Origin: Paenibacillus harenae DSM 16969
Lineage (GTDB): Bacteria; Bacillota; Bacilli; Paenibacillales; Paenibacillaceae
Length of the DNA stretch: 64,000 nucleotides
Assembly: GCF_000422465.1 (NCBI RefSeq)
Contig: NZ_AULV01000017.1
Coordinates: 62,001-126,000 of the forward strand
Direction of reading: 5' to 3'
Notes under the pieces: model-generated
The model's database searches: none
Seen by the model: the letters and a program-made list of their open reading frames with translations, nothing else
What the model was told of the DNA's origin: nothing
Translations under genes and position numbers: made by a program
Shown: piece after piece, positions 51,264 through 60,800 of the stretch
How the letters are laid out: each line of letters opens with the position of its first letter
How positions within the stretch are numbered: the first letter of the stretch is position 1

Positions 51264-51661
51264 TCGTTTTCCCTCCAAATGGATGTCTCTCTCCAATCTA
51301 CCATAATCAGGAAAATACGAAATGACTCTAGAGAACCATACTCATTTTAAGTTATTGTGATTTTATGTGAAATGGATAGGGATAATTTACCAGTCTATGC
51401 GTGCGGATGGCGGAGTGAATCTCTCTTCAAGCTCGAGTTTTTACATTCCCCTTCTGCAAAAATCCTAAATCGTTCCGATAGCACATCGAGCCTCCTTGCA
51501 TGTTCATGATAGATTTGATAATACCCCGCGGGCATTCTATTTTCATTGGGAGGCTATGATAAATAATAACCCGGCGTTTTGTAAATTTTTTGTTCTTTGC
51601 GCCCGGAAGTCCTCATTTCCTATACAATAAAAACATTCGGTTCATTCAGGAGGCCAAGCTT
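51264..51661. promoter_or_regulatory. Divergent intergenic region, RCC1 gene and MFS gene
   Basis: The 398 bases hold no gene I can support. A TATACAAT near 51622 could be the -10 of the MFS gene; the matching -35 is weak. The rest shows no clear structure. Confidence 0.3.
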
Positions 51662-52963
51662 ATGAGGTCATTTTCGAAGGAAGAAAAAAGCTGGATGTGG
51701 TATGACTGGGGCCATTCCGCCTACTCCATCGTCATTTCGACGGCCGTCTTCCCGCTCTTCTACAAAGCGGCGGCTGCGGACGCCGGCGTTAGCGCCGCGA
51801 ATTCTACGGCTTATCTGGGATATGCGATTGCGATTTCGACGTTTATCCTTGCCCTGCTAGGTCCGATCTTGGGCACGATTGCCGATTATCAAGGGTTCAA
51901 AAAAGCGTTTTTCGCCGGTTTCAGCATGCTCGGCATCGTCGCCACTGCGCTGCTCACGTTTATTCCGAACGACAATTGGGAACTGCTGCTCGTCTGTTAT
52001 ATGTTCATTGCGATTGGCTCGGCGGGCTCCAATGTGTTCTACGATGCCTTCCTCGTGGACGTCACCGACGACGAACGGATGAACAAGGTGTCCGCCCGCG
52101 GATTTGCGATCGGATATATAGGGAGTACGATTCCTTTTATCATCAGCATTGCGATCATTCTTCTTGCCGGGCAAGAGGTTCTGCCGATCTCCGTCACGGC
52201 GGCGAGCCAAATCGCATTCTTCATTACGGCACTCTGGTGGGGCGCTTTCACCCTGCCCATGCTCCGCAACGTGCGCCAGAAGCATTACTTGAACCGCGAG
52301 CCTCGCATCGTCGCGAACAGCTTCAAGCGCCTCTACGAGACTTTAAAGCAAATCAAGCAGCATCGCGCGATTTTCCTGTTCTTGCTAGCTTATTTTTTCT
52401 ACATCGACGGCGTCGGGACGATCATTACGATGTCCACCGCCTATGGGACCGATCTGGGCATCGAATCGACGGATTTGCTCATCATATTGTTCGTCACGCA
52501 AGTCGTCGCTGCTCCGTTCGCGATGTTGTACGGGCGTCTGGCGGACCGGTTCTCGGGCAAAATCATGCTATACGTCGGAATCTGCGTCTATATCATCGTA
52601 TGTATCTACGCGTATTTCATGAAGTCGGCGTTCGACTTCTGGGTGCTTGCGATGCTGGTCGCCACCTCGCAAGGCGGCATTCAGGCGCTTAGCCGGGCTT
52701 ACTTCGCGCGGATGGTGCCGAAAGAGAACGCTAACCGGTTTTTCGGTTTTTATAATATTTTCGACAAGTTCGCTTCGGTTCTTGGCCCCCTTCTCGTCGG
52801 CGTAACCGCGCAGCTCACCGGCCACACGAGCATGGGCGTATTCAGTCTCGTCATCCTGTTCATCGTAGGTATCGTCATTCTCATGCGAGTGCCGGAGCCG
52901 GGGACGGGACAGGCGGTCGGCTTCTCGGGCGCGCATGGCGACAAGACGAGCGGGTTGAACTAG
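51662..52963 (+). CDS. MFS transporter, Atg22/UMF1-like
   Basis: 433 residues from ATG 51662, after AGGAGG. 'KEEKSWMWYDWGHSAYSIVI' is the conserved W-x-x-Y-D-x-G-x-S start of the UMF1 family. Twelve hydrophobic helices, with 'FYDAFLVDVTDDERMNKVSA' in the central loop after helix 4 and 'SQGGIQALSRAYFARMVPKE' late. Related to yeast vacuolar amino acid exporter Atg22; bacterial members are presumed efflux or uptake carriers. Inner membrane. Substrate unknown. Confidence 0.92.
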   Translation: MRSFSKEEKSWMWYDWGHSAYSIVISTAVFPLFYKAAAADAGVSAANSTAYLGYAIAISTFILALLGPILGTIADYQGFKKAFFAGFSMLGIVATALLTFIPNDNWELLLVCYMFIAIGSAGSNVFYDAFLVDVTDDERMNKVSARGFAIGYIGSTIPFIISIAIILLAGQEVLPISVTAASQIAFFITALWWGAFTLPMLRNVRQKHYLNREPRIVANSFKRLYETLKQIKQHRAIFLFLLAYFFYIDGVGTIITMSTAYGTDLGIESTDLLIILFVTQVVAAPFAMLYGRLADRFSGKIMLYVGICVYIIVCIYAYFMKSAFDFWVLAMLVATSQGGIQALSRAYFARMVPKENANRFFGFYNIFDKFASVLGPLLVGVTAQLTGHTSMGVFSLVILFIVGIVILMRVPEPGTGQAVGFSGAHGDKTSGLN

Positions 52964-53027
52964 TCACCGGAGGTTTTTTAGTTGCTCTTGATCAATAAAA
53001 GGGCAGGTCTATTCAGGAGGTGGTTAA

Positions 53028-53231
53028 ATGGATTCTCGAAAAGAAACACCTGAAGAACGAATAGAACGTTTAAGAAAAGAAGAATTAAAAAATAATCCCT
53101 TTGGTGCGTTTAGCGATGGAGTAAATCGTGCTGAATTTGGAAATTCAGCTGGATTATTGGGCGGTTTAGGATGGAAAGGAACTGGATCTATAATTTTATT
53201 ATTGGTATTAGGTTATATCATTTGCAAATGA
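53028..53231 (+). CDS. DUF6366-like small membrane protein
   Basis: 67 residues, with AGGAGGTGG before ATG 53028. A charged helix 'ETPEERIERLRKEELKNNPF' (6-25) is followed by 'GLLGGLGWKGTGSIILLLVL' and 'GYIICK', one C-terminal transmembrane helix. This layout matches the small Bacilli family I know as DUF6366; function unknown. It is much more AT-rich than the transporter before it. Between it and the next gene (53232-53361) a short open end 'SLTVVSINGDGEQIEMR' may be the tail of a lost gene. Confidence 0.75.
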   Translation: MDSRKETPEERIERLRKEELKNNPFGAFSDGVNRAEFGNSAGLLGGLGWKGTGSIILLLVLGYIICK

Positions 53232-53361
53232 CTAAATTAAAAATAATAGGGACGACAACACATTCTTCACCACTCGCTGGAGCTAAAGGATACAAGAGCT
53301 TAACGGTCGTATCGATTAACGGCGACGGCGAGCAGATCGAAATGAGATAGGGGGCAGCGGA

Positions 53362-54174
53362 ATGCTGCATATCGAATTGCTGCCGCAAGAGATTCGCCGT
53401 TATACGGAAGGTAGCGTCGTCTCGGCGCTAAAATTGAAGCGCCGCTCGTCCGTCTACCGCATTGCGGGTTCGGACGGCGCATACTGTTTAAAAATCGCGC
53501 ATGCTCGCGAACGATTACAGCGGGAAGCAGACATGTTGCGGTTTCTCGCGGGGGTCAGACTTGCGCCGCAGCCGATTTGCTTCGAGTCAGACGGGGAGCG
53601 AGAATATCTGATCTTGGAAATCGTCCCCGGACATGACGCAGCGGATAACCGTTATTTGGCGGATCCGGCCAAGCTTTGCGAAACGTTTGCGGAAAGCTTG
53701 ACCCGGCTGCACAGCCTGAAGACGGAGAATTGCCCGACCGAGAATGGACTGGAGGATATGGTCCGAAGAGCGGAAGATAACTTCCGCAACGGTCGCTGCG
53801 ACCGTTCGTTGCTTCGATATCTCGACTGCGCCGATCCGGCCGCCGCATTCGACGAGTTGACAGCGATTGTTCGTCATGCGGGCTGGGAAAGGGAAGTCGT
53901 AATTCACGGCGATTATTGTCTGCCGAACGTCATGCTTCATCATTGGCGGTTATCGGGTTTCATCGACGCGGGCTATGGCGGCGTCGGCGATCCGCATTAC
54001 GACTTGTTCTGGGGCATGTGGTCGCTTCAGTTCAACCTGGGAGACGCTCGGTGGACGCATCGGTTTCTTGATGCGTACGGCCGGCATCTAATCGACCCTG
54101 TCCGGCAACGTCTTTGCGGGCTGGTATCAGCCTTTAACGGGTTTCGCGGACAAGATTACTACACTGCGGAATAA
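53362..54174 (+). CDS. Aminoglycoside phosphotransferase (APH) family kinase
   Basis: 270 residues, near the APH(3') length. N-lobe 'SSVYRIAGSDGAYCLKIAHA' with the ATP-anchoring Lys, hinge 'YLILEIVPGHDA', catalytic loop 'EVVIHGDYCLPNVMLHHW' (H-G-D-x-x-x-x-N, near 190) and the metal-binding Asp in 'GFIDAGYGGVGDPHYDLFWG'. The APH(3')-like C-terminal half is clear. It could phosphorylate an aminoglycoside or another small alcohol; resistance cannot be claimed from sequence alone. Confidence 0.87.
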   Translation: MLHIELLPQEIRRYTEGSVVSALKLKRRSSVYRIAGSDGAYCLKIAHARERLQREADMLRFLAGVRLAPQPICFESDGEREYLILEIVPGHDAADNRYLADPAKLCETFAESLTRLHSLKTENCPTENGLEDMVRRAEDNFRNGRCDRSLLRYLDCADPAAAFDELTAIVRHAGWEREVVIHGDYCLPNVMLHHWRLSGFIDAGYGGVGDPHYDLFWGMWSLQFNLGDARWTHRFLDAYGRHLIDPVRQRLCGLVSAFNGFRGQDYYTAE

Positions 54175-54394
54175 TAATGTGATTTCTAACGGGTAAGCAT
54201 ATGGGTAAAGACGATTCTTAAAAGCGTTTCTTATCTACATACAATACTAGTTCTCTTCGGTTTGAAGGTGCTTTTCGGGATGGCTTCTAACCGCATGCGT
54301 TTGCCCCAACTCATAATCCAGCGTTCTACAGCATAGGCATACATAATATGAATGTAGATAGCGGTGTATCTTGTATCTTTCTTGAAAGGATCTG

Positions 54395-56086
54395 ATGGTA
54401 TTGAGGATCTACATTGCGAGTGATGGCGATACTCTCACCAACATCGCAAAAAAATATGATATCGAAATGGAACAGCTCTCCTCCCTTAATCCACATCTTA
54501 CCGATCCTTATCCAGATATCACCGGCTTACAAATAAAACTTCCTTCCCGGGCACCCTTCAGCAAACCCTCGGCTCCCCTTCACGTTTGTCCAGTGGAACC
54601 GTTACCGGAGTATCTGGATCATTGGATTCCCCTTACCTCCCTGGAACAGATGGCCCGTACGCATTATGATGTGATCATTGTCGGCACAGGCGCCGGGGGC
54701 GGAGCGGTCCTTTGGCGTTTATGCGAAAAATGGGGAAAAAGCGGGAAACGAATAGGAGTTATTGAAGCCGGTGATCTTTTGCTGCCGACAAACGCCCAAA
54801 ACATTGCGACTTTGGATGCCGAACGATATGTTAAATATTGGAGGAACCCTAAGTTTTGGAAAAAGATCGGGGAGTCGCAGCCTGCATGTCCGATCCCCGA
54901 ATTTACAGACGCATCGTTTCCCGTGGCTTTTCAGCAGTTTTTAGCTTTAGGCGGAAGAACGTTGATTTGGAACGCGGTATCTCCCCGTATGCACCCTGCC
55001 GAAATCATGAAGTGGCCCGTTTCTTTAAAAGAAATGGATTACTACTATCGCATTGCCGAAAAAGTGATGAGTGTGACTCGAAACTACTCCCGGGGGTCAT
55101 TGTTAACGCAAACGCTTATCGAACGTCTTCAGGCGCAGGGATTTCCTGAAGCCGATGACATGCCGGTAGCTGTCGATCTTGAACAAACCAAGTATGGAGA
55201 ACTTCATTCGAATGTATTTTTTAGTTCGATGTTATTTCTTGCGCGAGCCTTGAATCGGCGGTCATTCGATTTAACGGTGAGAACCAGAGCCGTTCAGGTG
55301 CTGACGGAACAAGGGAGAGCGGCCGGCGTCAGGGTCATGTCTCCGGATAAAAAATCTTATGATATCTCAGCAGAAACGGTAGTTCTATCCACAAGCACGC
55401 TGGAAACTCCACGCATTTTACTGAACTCGGGGATCACAGGCGAGGCGGTCGGCCATTACCTGACCAATCATTCGAGAGTAGTTGGCAATGCAATCATAAG
55501 CCGGCTTGCATTTCCGGAAGTCTTAGGCGCACTTAGCATTTTAATACCCCAAACGGAAGAACGCCCCTATCAAATACAGATGTACGGTCCTGGTCAATAT
55601 TACTGGTATCATTATAAAACAAAACCTCTGCAGCAGGAATGGGGAGTCGATTTTCAAGCATCAGGTAAGGTCGAATCGCGATATGAAAATTACGTTTCTT
55701 TGGATCCCGGGAAAAGGGATGAGTTTGGAATGCCGGAGCTGAAGGTTTGCTTCTCCTATAGTGATCGTGATCTTGAAATTATCCGCCAAATGGCTGAAGG
55801 CGTAAAACAGGCGAGTCATGCCATAAATGCTTCCTTACTTTCAAACGGCGGATCGGAAGTCTGTCTTAGACTGCCGGGTGAAGAAATACATGAGATGGGC
55901 ACCTGCCGCATGGGAGATGATTCAAGCCATGCAGCAGTGAACCGCTATGGCGAAGTCTTCGGCGTATCAGGTCTTTTTGTGGCTGACAATAGTGTCATCC
56001 CCGCCAGCGGCGCGGCCAATCCAACGCTCACCACCGTCGCTTTGGCTATTCGTACAGCAGATTATATCCGGCAAAGGGATAGATGA
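54395..56086 (+). CDS. LysM domain fused to a GMC-type FAD oxidoreductase (copy 1)
   Basis: 563 residues, GAAAGGA before ATG 54395. Residues 1-52 are a LysM domain ('LRIYIASDGDTLTNIAKKYD', 'IEMEQLSSLNPHL', 'GLQIKLPS'). A short linker leads to the GMC fold: FAD loop 'YDVIIVGTGAGGGAVLWRLC' (91-110), 'IGVIEAGDLLLPTNAQNIAT', the signature-like 'QFLALGGRTLIWNAVSPRMH', and the C-terminal 'HEMGTCRMGDDSSHAAVNRY' and 'ASGAANPTLTTVALAIRTAD'. Likely oxidises an alcohol or sugar with FAD. No signal peptide, so LysM would bind peptidoglycan only if it is exported otherwise or deposited in the spore, as with SafA. Overlaps copy 2 by four bases. Confidence 0.88.
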   Translation: MVLRIYIASDGDTLTNIAKKYDIEMEQLSSLNPHLTDPYPDITGLQIKLPSRAPFSKPSAPLHVCPVEPLPEYLDHWIPLTSLEQMARTHYDVIIVGTGAGGGAVLWRLCEKWGKSGKRIGVIEAGDLLLPTNAQNIATLDAERYVKYWRNPKFWKKIGESQPACPIPEFTDASFPVAFQQFLALGGRTLIWNAVSPRMHPAEIMKWPVSLKEMDYYYRIAEKVMSVTRNYSRGSLLTQTLIERLQAQGFPEADDMPVAVDLEQTKYGELHSNVFFSSMLFLARALNRRSFDLTVRTRAVQVLTEQGRAAGVRVMSPDKKSYDISAETVVLSTSTLETPRILLNSGITGEAVGHYLTNHSRVVGNAIISRLAFPEVLGALSILIPQTEERPYQIQMYGPGQYYWYHYKTKPLQQEWGVDFQASGKVESRYENYVSLDPGKRDEFGMPELKVCFSYSDRDLEIIRQMAEGVKQASHAINASLLSNGGSEVCLRLPGEEIHEMGTCRMGDDSSHAAVNRYGEVFGVSGLFVADNSVIPASGAANPTLTTVALAIRTADYIRQRDR

Positions 56087-57768
56087 AGAGTGAAGGAGAC
56101 GGGGGTAGTCAGGGCGGCGAGATGAACGATAAGGGTGTGATTTCCATTCGGATTTATGTGGCAGACCAAAGCGATACGCTTAGAAAAATTGCTCAGAAGT
56201 TTCACATCAACCTATCGGATCTGATATCGTTAAACTACCGGATTCAAGGTCCGGATCGTCCTCTTACCGGATCTCCCGTTTATCTTCCCCTCGCCGCTTC
56301 CGAGGGGAGGGCCTATTCGGGACCCGGCTGTTCCCACGTAACTCCCGCCCCGGTTTCCGAGGGATCCTGGATACCGACAAGCTCCTTGGAGGAAATGAGT
56401 CAAACCGAATATGATGTACTTATCGTAGGCACCGGGCCGGGAGGAGGAGCGGTACTCTGGCGATTGTGCGAACAATGGAGGAACAACGGCAAGAAGATCG
56501 GTATCGTCGAAGCGGGAAATCTGCTCCTGCCGACTCATGCGCGAAATATCGAAACCATGGGCTATAAGCGTTGGTTAGACTTGGCGTATAACAGTCCGCG
56601 TTTCAAAATTCCGGTCTCCGGCACAGCTTTTCGGCAGCTCATCGCTGTCGGAGGCAGGTCATTGGTCTGGTCGGGGGTTAGTCCACGCATGTATCTCACT
56701 CCCGAGCAATGGCCGGTACCTGGGTGGGAGATGGACATGTACTACAATATCGCCGAACAAGCCATGAATGTTACAACTGGATATACCGAAGGATCCCCGA
56801 TGAACCAGCTATTACTCAACCAACTTCGGAACGGCCCGTATCCCGCGGCGGTGAACGAGCCGCTGGCCGTTGATTTGGAACCGACCAGGTACGGCGAGAT
56901 TCACTCTAACGTCTTTTTCAGCTCGATCTCGTTTCTCGCCGAAGCGCTGTATCGAAAGCCGTACGATTTGGCTGTGCTGGCACGCGCCGTACAAGTGGTA
57001 ACCGAACAAGGGCGCGTCGCGGGCGTTCATGTGATGACACAAGATAAACGATCCTATGTCTTGAAAGCGAAAACAGTCGTCTTGAGCGCAAGCACTTTTG
57101 GAACTCCGCGCATCCTTCTCCATTCAGGGATCCGAGGGAATGCGATCGGCCATTATCTAACCAATCACTCGGCGGCCGTCGGAACAGCCAAATTCAACCG
57201 CAAGGATTATCCGTATGTATTAGGTCCGATAGGCCTATTAATTCCCGAAACCGAGAAGGTTCCTTACCAAGTGGTAGTGGAAGGACCGATCGGTTATCAG
57301 TTTTATCATGACAAACAAATCCCTTTCCAAGAAGAAATGGATTTGTTCATAGCCGGTTTCGGTACGGTTCAACCGCGGTACGAAAACAAAATCACGCTCG
57401 ATCCGTGCAGACGCGACGAATACGGCATGCCTGAGCTTCGAATTCACTTTGATTATAATGAAGCGGAAAGGGCCATTCTTGGGCAGGCAGCGGAAGAGGT
57501 CAAACGGGTTTCGTCCGTGATAGGAGCCCGGCTCGTCTCTTTGGAGCTCAGAGAGCCGATCGCCGGCGACCATGAAGCCGGTACCTGCCGGATGGGCGAC
57601 GATCCAGACACCTCTGCAACCGACCGGTACGGGCAAATTCATGGCGTACCAGGTCTCTATGTAGCGGATAACAGTATTTTCCCGGTTATGGGCGCGGCGA
57701 ATCCGACGCTCGCGATGGTGGCTCTAGCCATACGCACGGCGGATTATATCATCCGGCAGCTCAAATAA
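56083..57768 (+). CDS. LysM domain fused to a GMC-type FAD oxidoreductase (copy 2)
   Basis: 561 residues from ATG 56083 (ATGA overlap with copy 1, AAAGGGATAG upstream); ATG 56122 is the other possible start. LysM at about 16-70 ('SIRIYVADQSDTLRKIAQKF', 'HINLSDLISLNYRIQG'), then the same GMC fold ('YDVLIVGTGPGGGAVLWRLC', 'AFRQLIAVGGRSLVWSGVSP', 'HEAGTCRMGDDPDTSATDRY', 'MGAANPTLAMVALAIRTADY'). Clear paralogue of copy 1 but well diverged outside the motifs, so the duplication is old and both copies are kept. Co-translated with copy 1; a heterodimer is possible. Confidence 0.88.
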   Translation: MKSEGDGGSQGGEMNDKGVISIRIYVADQSDTLRKIAQKFHINLSDLISLNYRIQGPDRPLTGSPVYLPLAASEGRAYSGPGCSHVTPAPVSEGSWIPTSSLEEMSQTEYDVLIVGTGPGGGAVLWRLCEQWRNNGKKIGIVEAGNLLLPTHARNIETMGYKRWLDLAYNSPRFKIPVSGTAFRQLIAVGGRSLVWSGVSPRMYLTPEQWPVPGWEMDMYYNIAEQAMNVTTGYTEGSPMNQLLLNQLRNGPYPAAVNEPLAVDLEPTRYGEIHSNVFFSSISFLAEALYRKPYDLAVLARAVQVVTEQGRVAGVHVMTQDKRSYVLKAKTVVLSASTFGTPRILLHSGIRGNAIGHYLTNHSAAVGTAKFNRKDYPYVLGPIGLLIPETEKVPYQVVVEGPIGYQFYHDKQIPFQEEMDLFIAGFGTVQPRYENKITLDPCRRDEYGMPELRIHFDYNEAERAILGQAAEEVKRVSSVIGARLVSLELREPIAGDHEAGTCRMGDDPDTSATDRYGQIHGVPGLYVADNSIFPVMGAANPTLAMVALAIRTADYIIRQLK

Positions 57769-57791
57769 GACCTTATTCATTTCTACTCGAA

Positions 57792-57825
57792 AAGAAGAAG
57801 GCCGTACGACGCGGCCTTCTTCTTC
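57792..57825 (+). terminator. Bidirectional terminator-like hairpin
   Basis: AAGAAGGCCG and CGGCCTTCTT pair around TACGACG, with purine-rich sequence before and CTTCTTCG after. It separates the convergent LysM-GMC pair and the large beta-helix gene. Confidence 0.65.
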
Positions 57826-57843
57826 GTTTCCGATGCCTATGAG

Positions 57844-60800
57844 TTAGCTCTGCCTCATGACGGCTTCGATATCTGCGGCTAACTGCAGCAAAATATCCGC
57901 CTGCCCGTCGGTAATCTTCTTCCCTCTCTGCGCCTCCACGCTGTTCACGAAGGCCCGCAGCATGCTAAGCGCCGCGTGGTCGCCGCCTTTCTTAGCTTTC
58001 TCCGTGATGTTCAGCAGATTGACCGCCAGTTCCTGTTGAACGGATGATTCGATGTGCTGTCGGATATAATCGATTAATTCTTTCACCAGCTCGGCAAGCG
58101 ATACGTCCTGGACGACGATCGTTACGCTCTCGCTAGCTTCCAGCTCCCCGTCACCGGCGCCCATAACGACGGTGTAGGTTCCGGATTGCGTAAAGCCCGG
58201 CGTCCATGTCAGCTTCGCGGCTGCCGAATCGAATACCGCCCCGGCTGGGAGATTGCTTGCGCTGTAAGTGACCGCATCCTCATTCGGGTCTGCCGCCTGA
58301 AGGACAAACTCCAGCTTCTTTCCTTCCTTAACCGTCTGATTCCCGGGCGGTGCCAGCACAGGTGCGGCATTCAATACGGTTACCGTTATAGTTGAGACCG
58401 AAACGTTCCCGCTGCTGTCTCTGGCAGAGAACGCGACGACGGTATCTCCTACCGGATAAAGCAACGGAGCGTCATTCGTAACCGCCACCGTGCCGTCTAC
58501 CAAGTCAGCTGCAGTTGCTTCATCCAAGGTAACGGCGGTCATCTTCGCTGTTGCTGTGACGGTTTTATTAGACGGTGCCGTCACTTGAGGAGCCGTCGTA
58601 TCCGTGACGGCGATGCTCTGCCGCGCCGTACTGATATTGCCGAAGCTGTCCGCCGCGGTCCAGGTTACGGTTGTCGTTCCGAGCGGAAAGTCGGCAGGCG
58701 CATCGCTGGTAACCGTTACCGGGGATTCATCGGACGCGGCCGCCGTTCCGATATCGACGGTTGTTCTAAACCCGGTCGCCTCGACGGTCAGGTCATCCGG
58801 CGGCGTGAGCACGGGCGGCATCGTATCTGGCGTTGGTGTCACAGTTGGCGTCTGACTCGGTGTTGCAGTTGGTGTTGGTGTTGGCGTTGGTGTTGGTGTT
58901 GGCGTTGGTGTTGGTGTTGGCGTCGGTGTTGGTGTTGGTGTTGGTGTCGGTGTAGCCGACGGCGACGGATTTTTCTGTATCAGCTCAAAATCGTCAAAAT
59001 AAACCTCGCCCGCAGCGGAGCGTTTGTACATGAATATGGTAGCGGCTGTGTTCGCGCTTCCCGTTGTGAAGGTGTATTCCTTCCGCGTGTACTCCACATC
59101 TGTGGCTTGTACGAATACCGTCCGTTCGTAGCTGCCGAAATCCCGCACTCCGAACTCCCCGGAGCCGTCGCCCGCCGTCTTGGCCCATGCCGATAGCGTG
59201 TAGGTCGTATTCGGCGTCAACCCGGTTACCCGCTGCTCAATGCCCCCGTACCTTGTAGACAGTCTGGCCGCATACGTCCCCGTCCGCGCATTCGAATTCA
59301 CGATGGCCGACTGATTAAAATGCGTGTTCCACCCCGTGAAGTCTCCGGTCTCAAACCCGGGGTTGGCTAATAAATTGTTGACGGACACCACTTGAACGGT
59401 ACATATCGCCGTCTTGGCGCCGTCGGCCGTCGTCACGGTAATCACGGCTGTACCTAGTCCTGCCGCCGTTACATTCCCATTAGCATCGACAGTCGCTGCG
59501 GCAGCATTGTCCGTGCTCCAGGTTACCGCTTTATTAGCCGCATTGGCCGGCAGGACGGAAGCCGTCAGCGCGGAGGTCTCGCCAACCCTCAGGCTTAAAG
59601 CGGATTTATTCAGCGTAACCCCGCTTACAGGCACCGGTGTCGGCGTTGGCGTTGGGGTCGGCGAAGGCGGCGGTTCGATTCCTTCCGTTATAATATGGAA
59701 ATAATCGAAATCCGCGGTAAGGCCCGTTCCCGCGCATACGATCAGGCCGATTTTCGGATCGGCGAGATTAGCGGTCTGCGTGGTCCATACCTGGGTGTAA
59801 GCAACGCCGTCAGCCGAATAATAGCCGCTGTAGGTGCTGCCGTATTTGACAATGCGCAGATACAATTCCGTTGACGCGATCGGATCCGCAATCTCGACAT
59901 GCTCGCGAACCGAATTGATCTGCTTCGTGAATTGGATTTGATTACCGTCGCCGTACAGACGCGTCATCCGGAAATACGTGGTGTCGTCCACATAGACGAT
60001 CAACCCGCCCTGCGACCATCTGGATGAAGGCTTGCCGTCCATCTTCGTCTCAATCATCCAATCCCCTTCCGGCGCGCCGGTCAGCAAAATATTTCTCGCC
60101 GTCGCCCCGCCGTCCACGATATCGCCCGCTTCGCTGACGATTCGCATCGAGCCGGGCTTTGCGCTCAGCGACCAGTTGGCGTTGTTCTCCCTGATCCAGT
60201 TCCATTGCCCGTTCAGCTCGGGCGCGTTGAACTCATCGTTCGATCCTTCCGTGAATATCGGGCCTGTCGGTCCGCCCGGCGCTGCGCTGAATTGGAACAA
60301 TTCCAGGTCGTCGAAATAAACGTCCCCGCTTCCGCCGCCTTTATACAAGTAGATGAGCGCGCTTGTCTGGGTGCTGCCCGTCGTAAACGTAAGCTCTTTG
60401 CGGGTGTACCCGGTTCCGGAGATATGAACGTCTTTGGCGGTGCCGCCATAGTTTTTGACGCCGAATACCGCACCGCCGCCGCCTGCGCTTTTGCCGTAAG
60501 CATACAATTTGTAAATCGTATTCGGGTACAGACCGGTGACCGTCTGCTCCGCCCCCGCGGTAGCTCCCGTCAGCTTGGCGGCATAATTTCCGGTATGGGC
60601 ATTGCCGGTTTCGATAGTGACCCCGTTGTAATGGATCGGCCAGCTGGTGAAATCCCCTGTTTCGAAGCCGGGATTTTTCAGCAGGTTCTCCTCTTGCGGA
60701 GGCTCGGGCAGCGGCGGAAGGTTGTTCGGGTCAAGCCCCGGGCCTTCGTAAGCGCCGATATTCGGCGCCGTATCCGCAGGCACCGGATTGCCGAAGTAGT

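Noticed and set aside
53362..54174. Claim of an aminoglycoside resistance gene
   Set aside because: The kinase motifs are clear, but the family includes many enzymes acting on other substrates, and nothing in the context supports resistance.
58867..58957. Short tandem repeat as a possible regulatory microsatellite
   Set aside because: It lies inside a long gene and encodes a Thr-Pro linker; the six-base unit keeps the frame.
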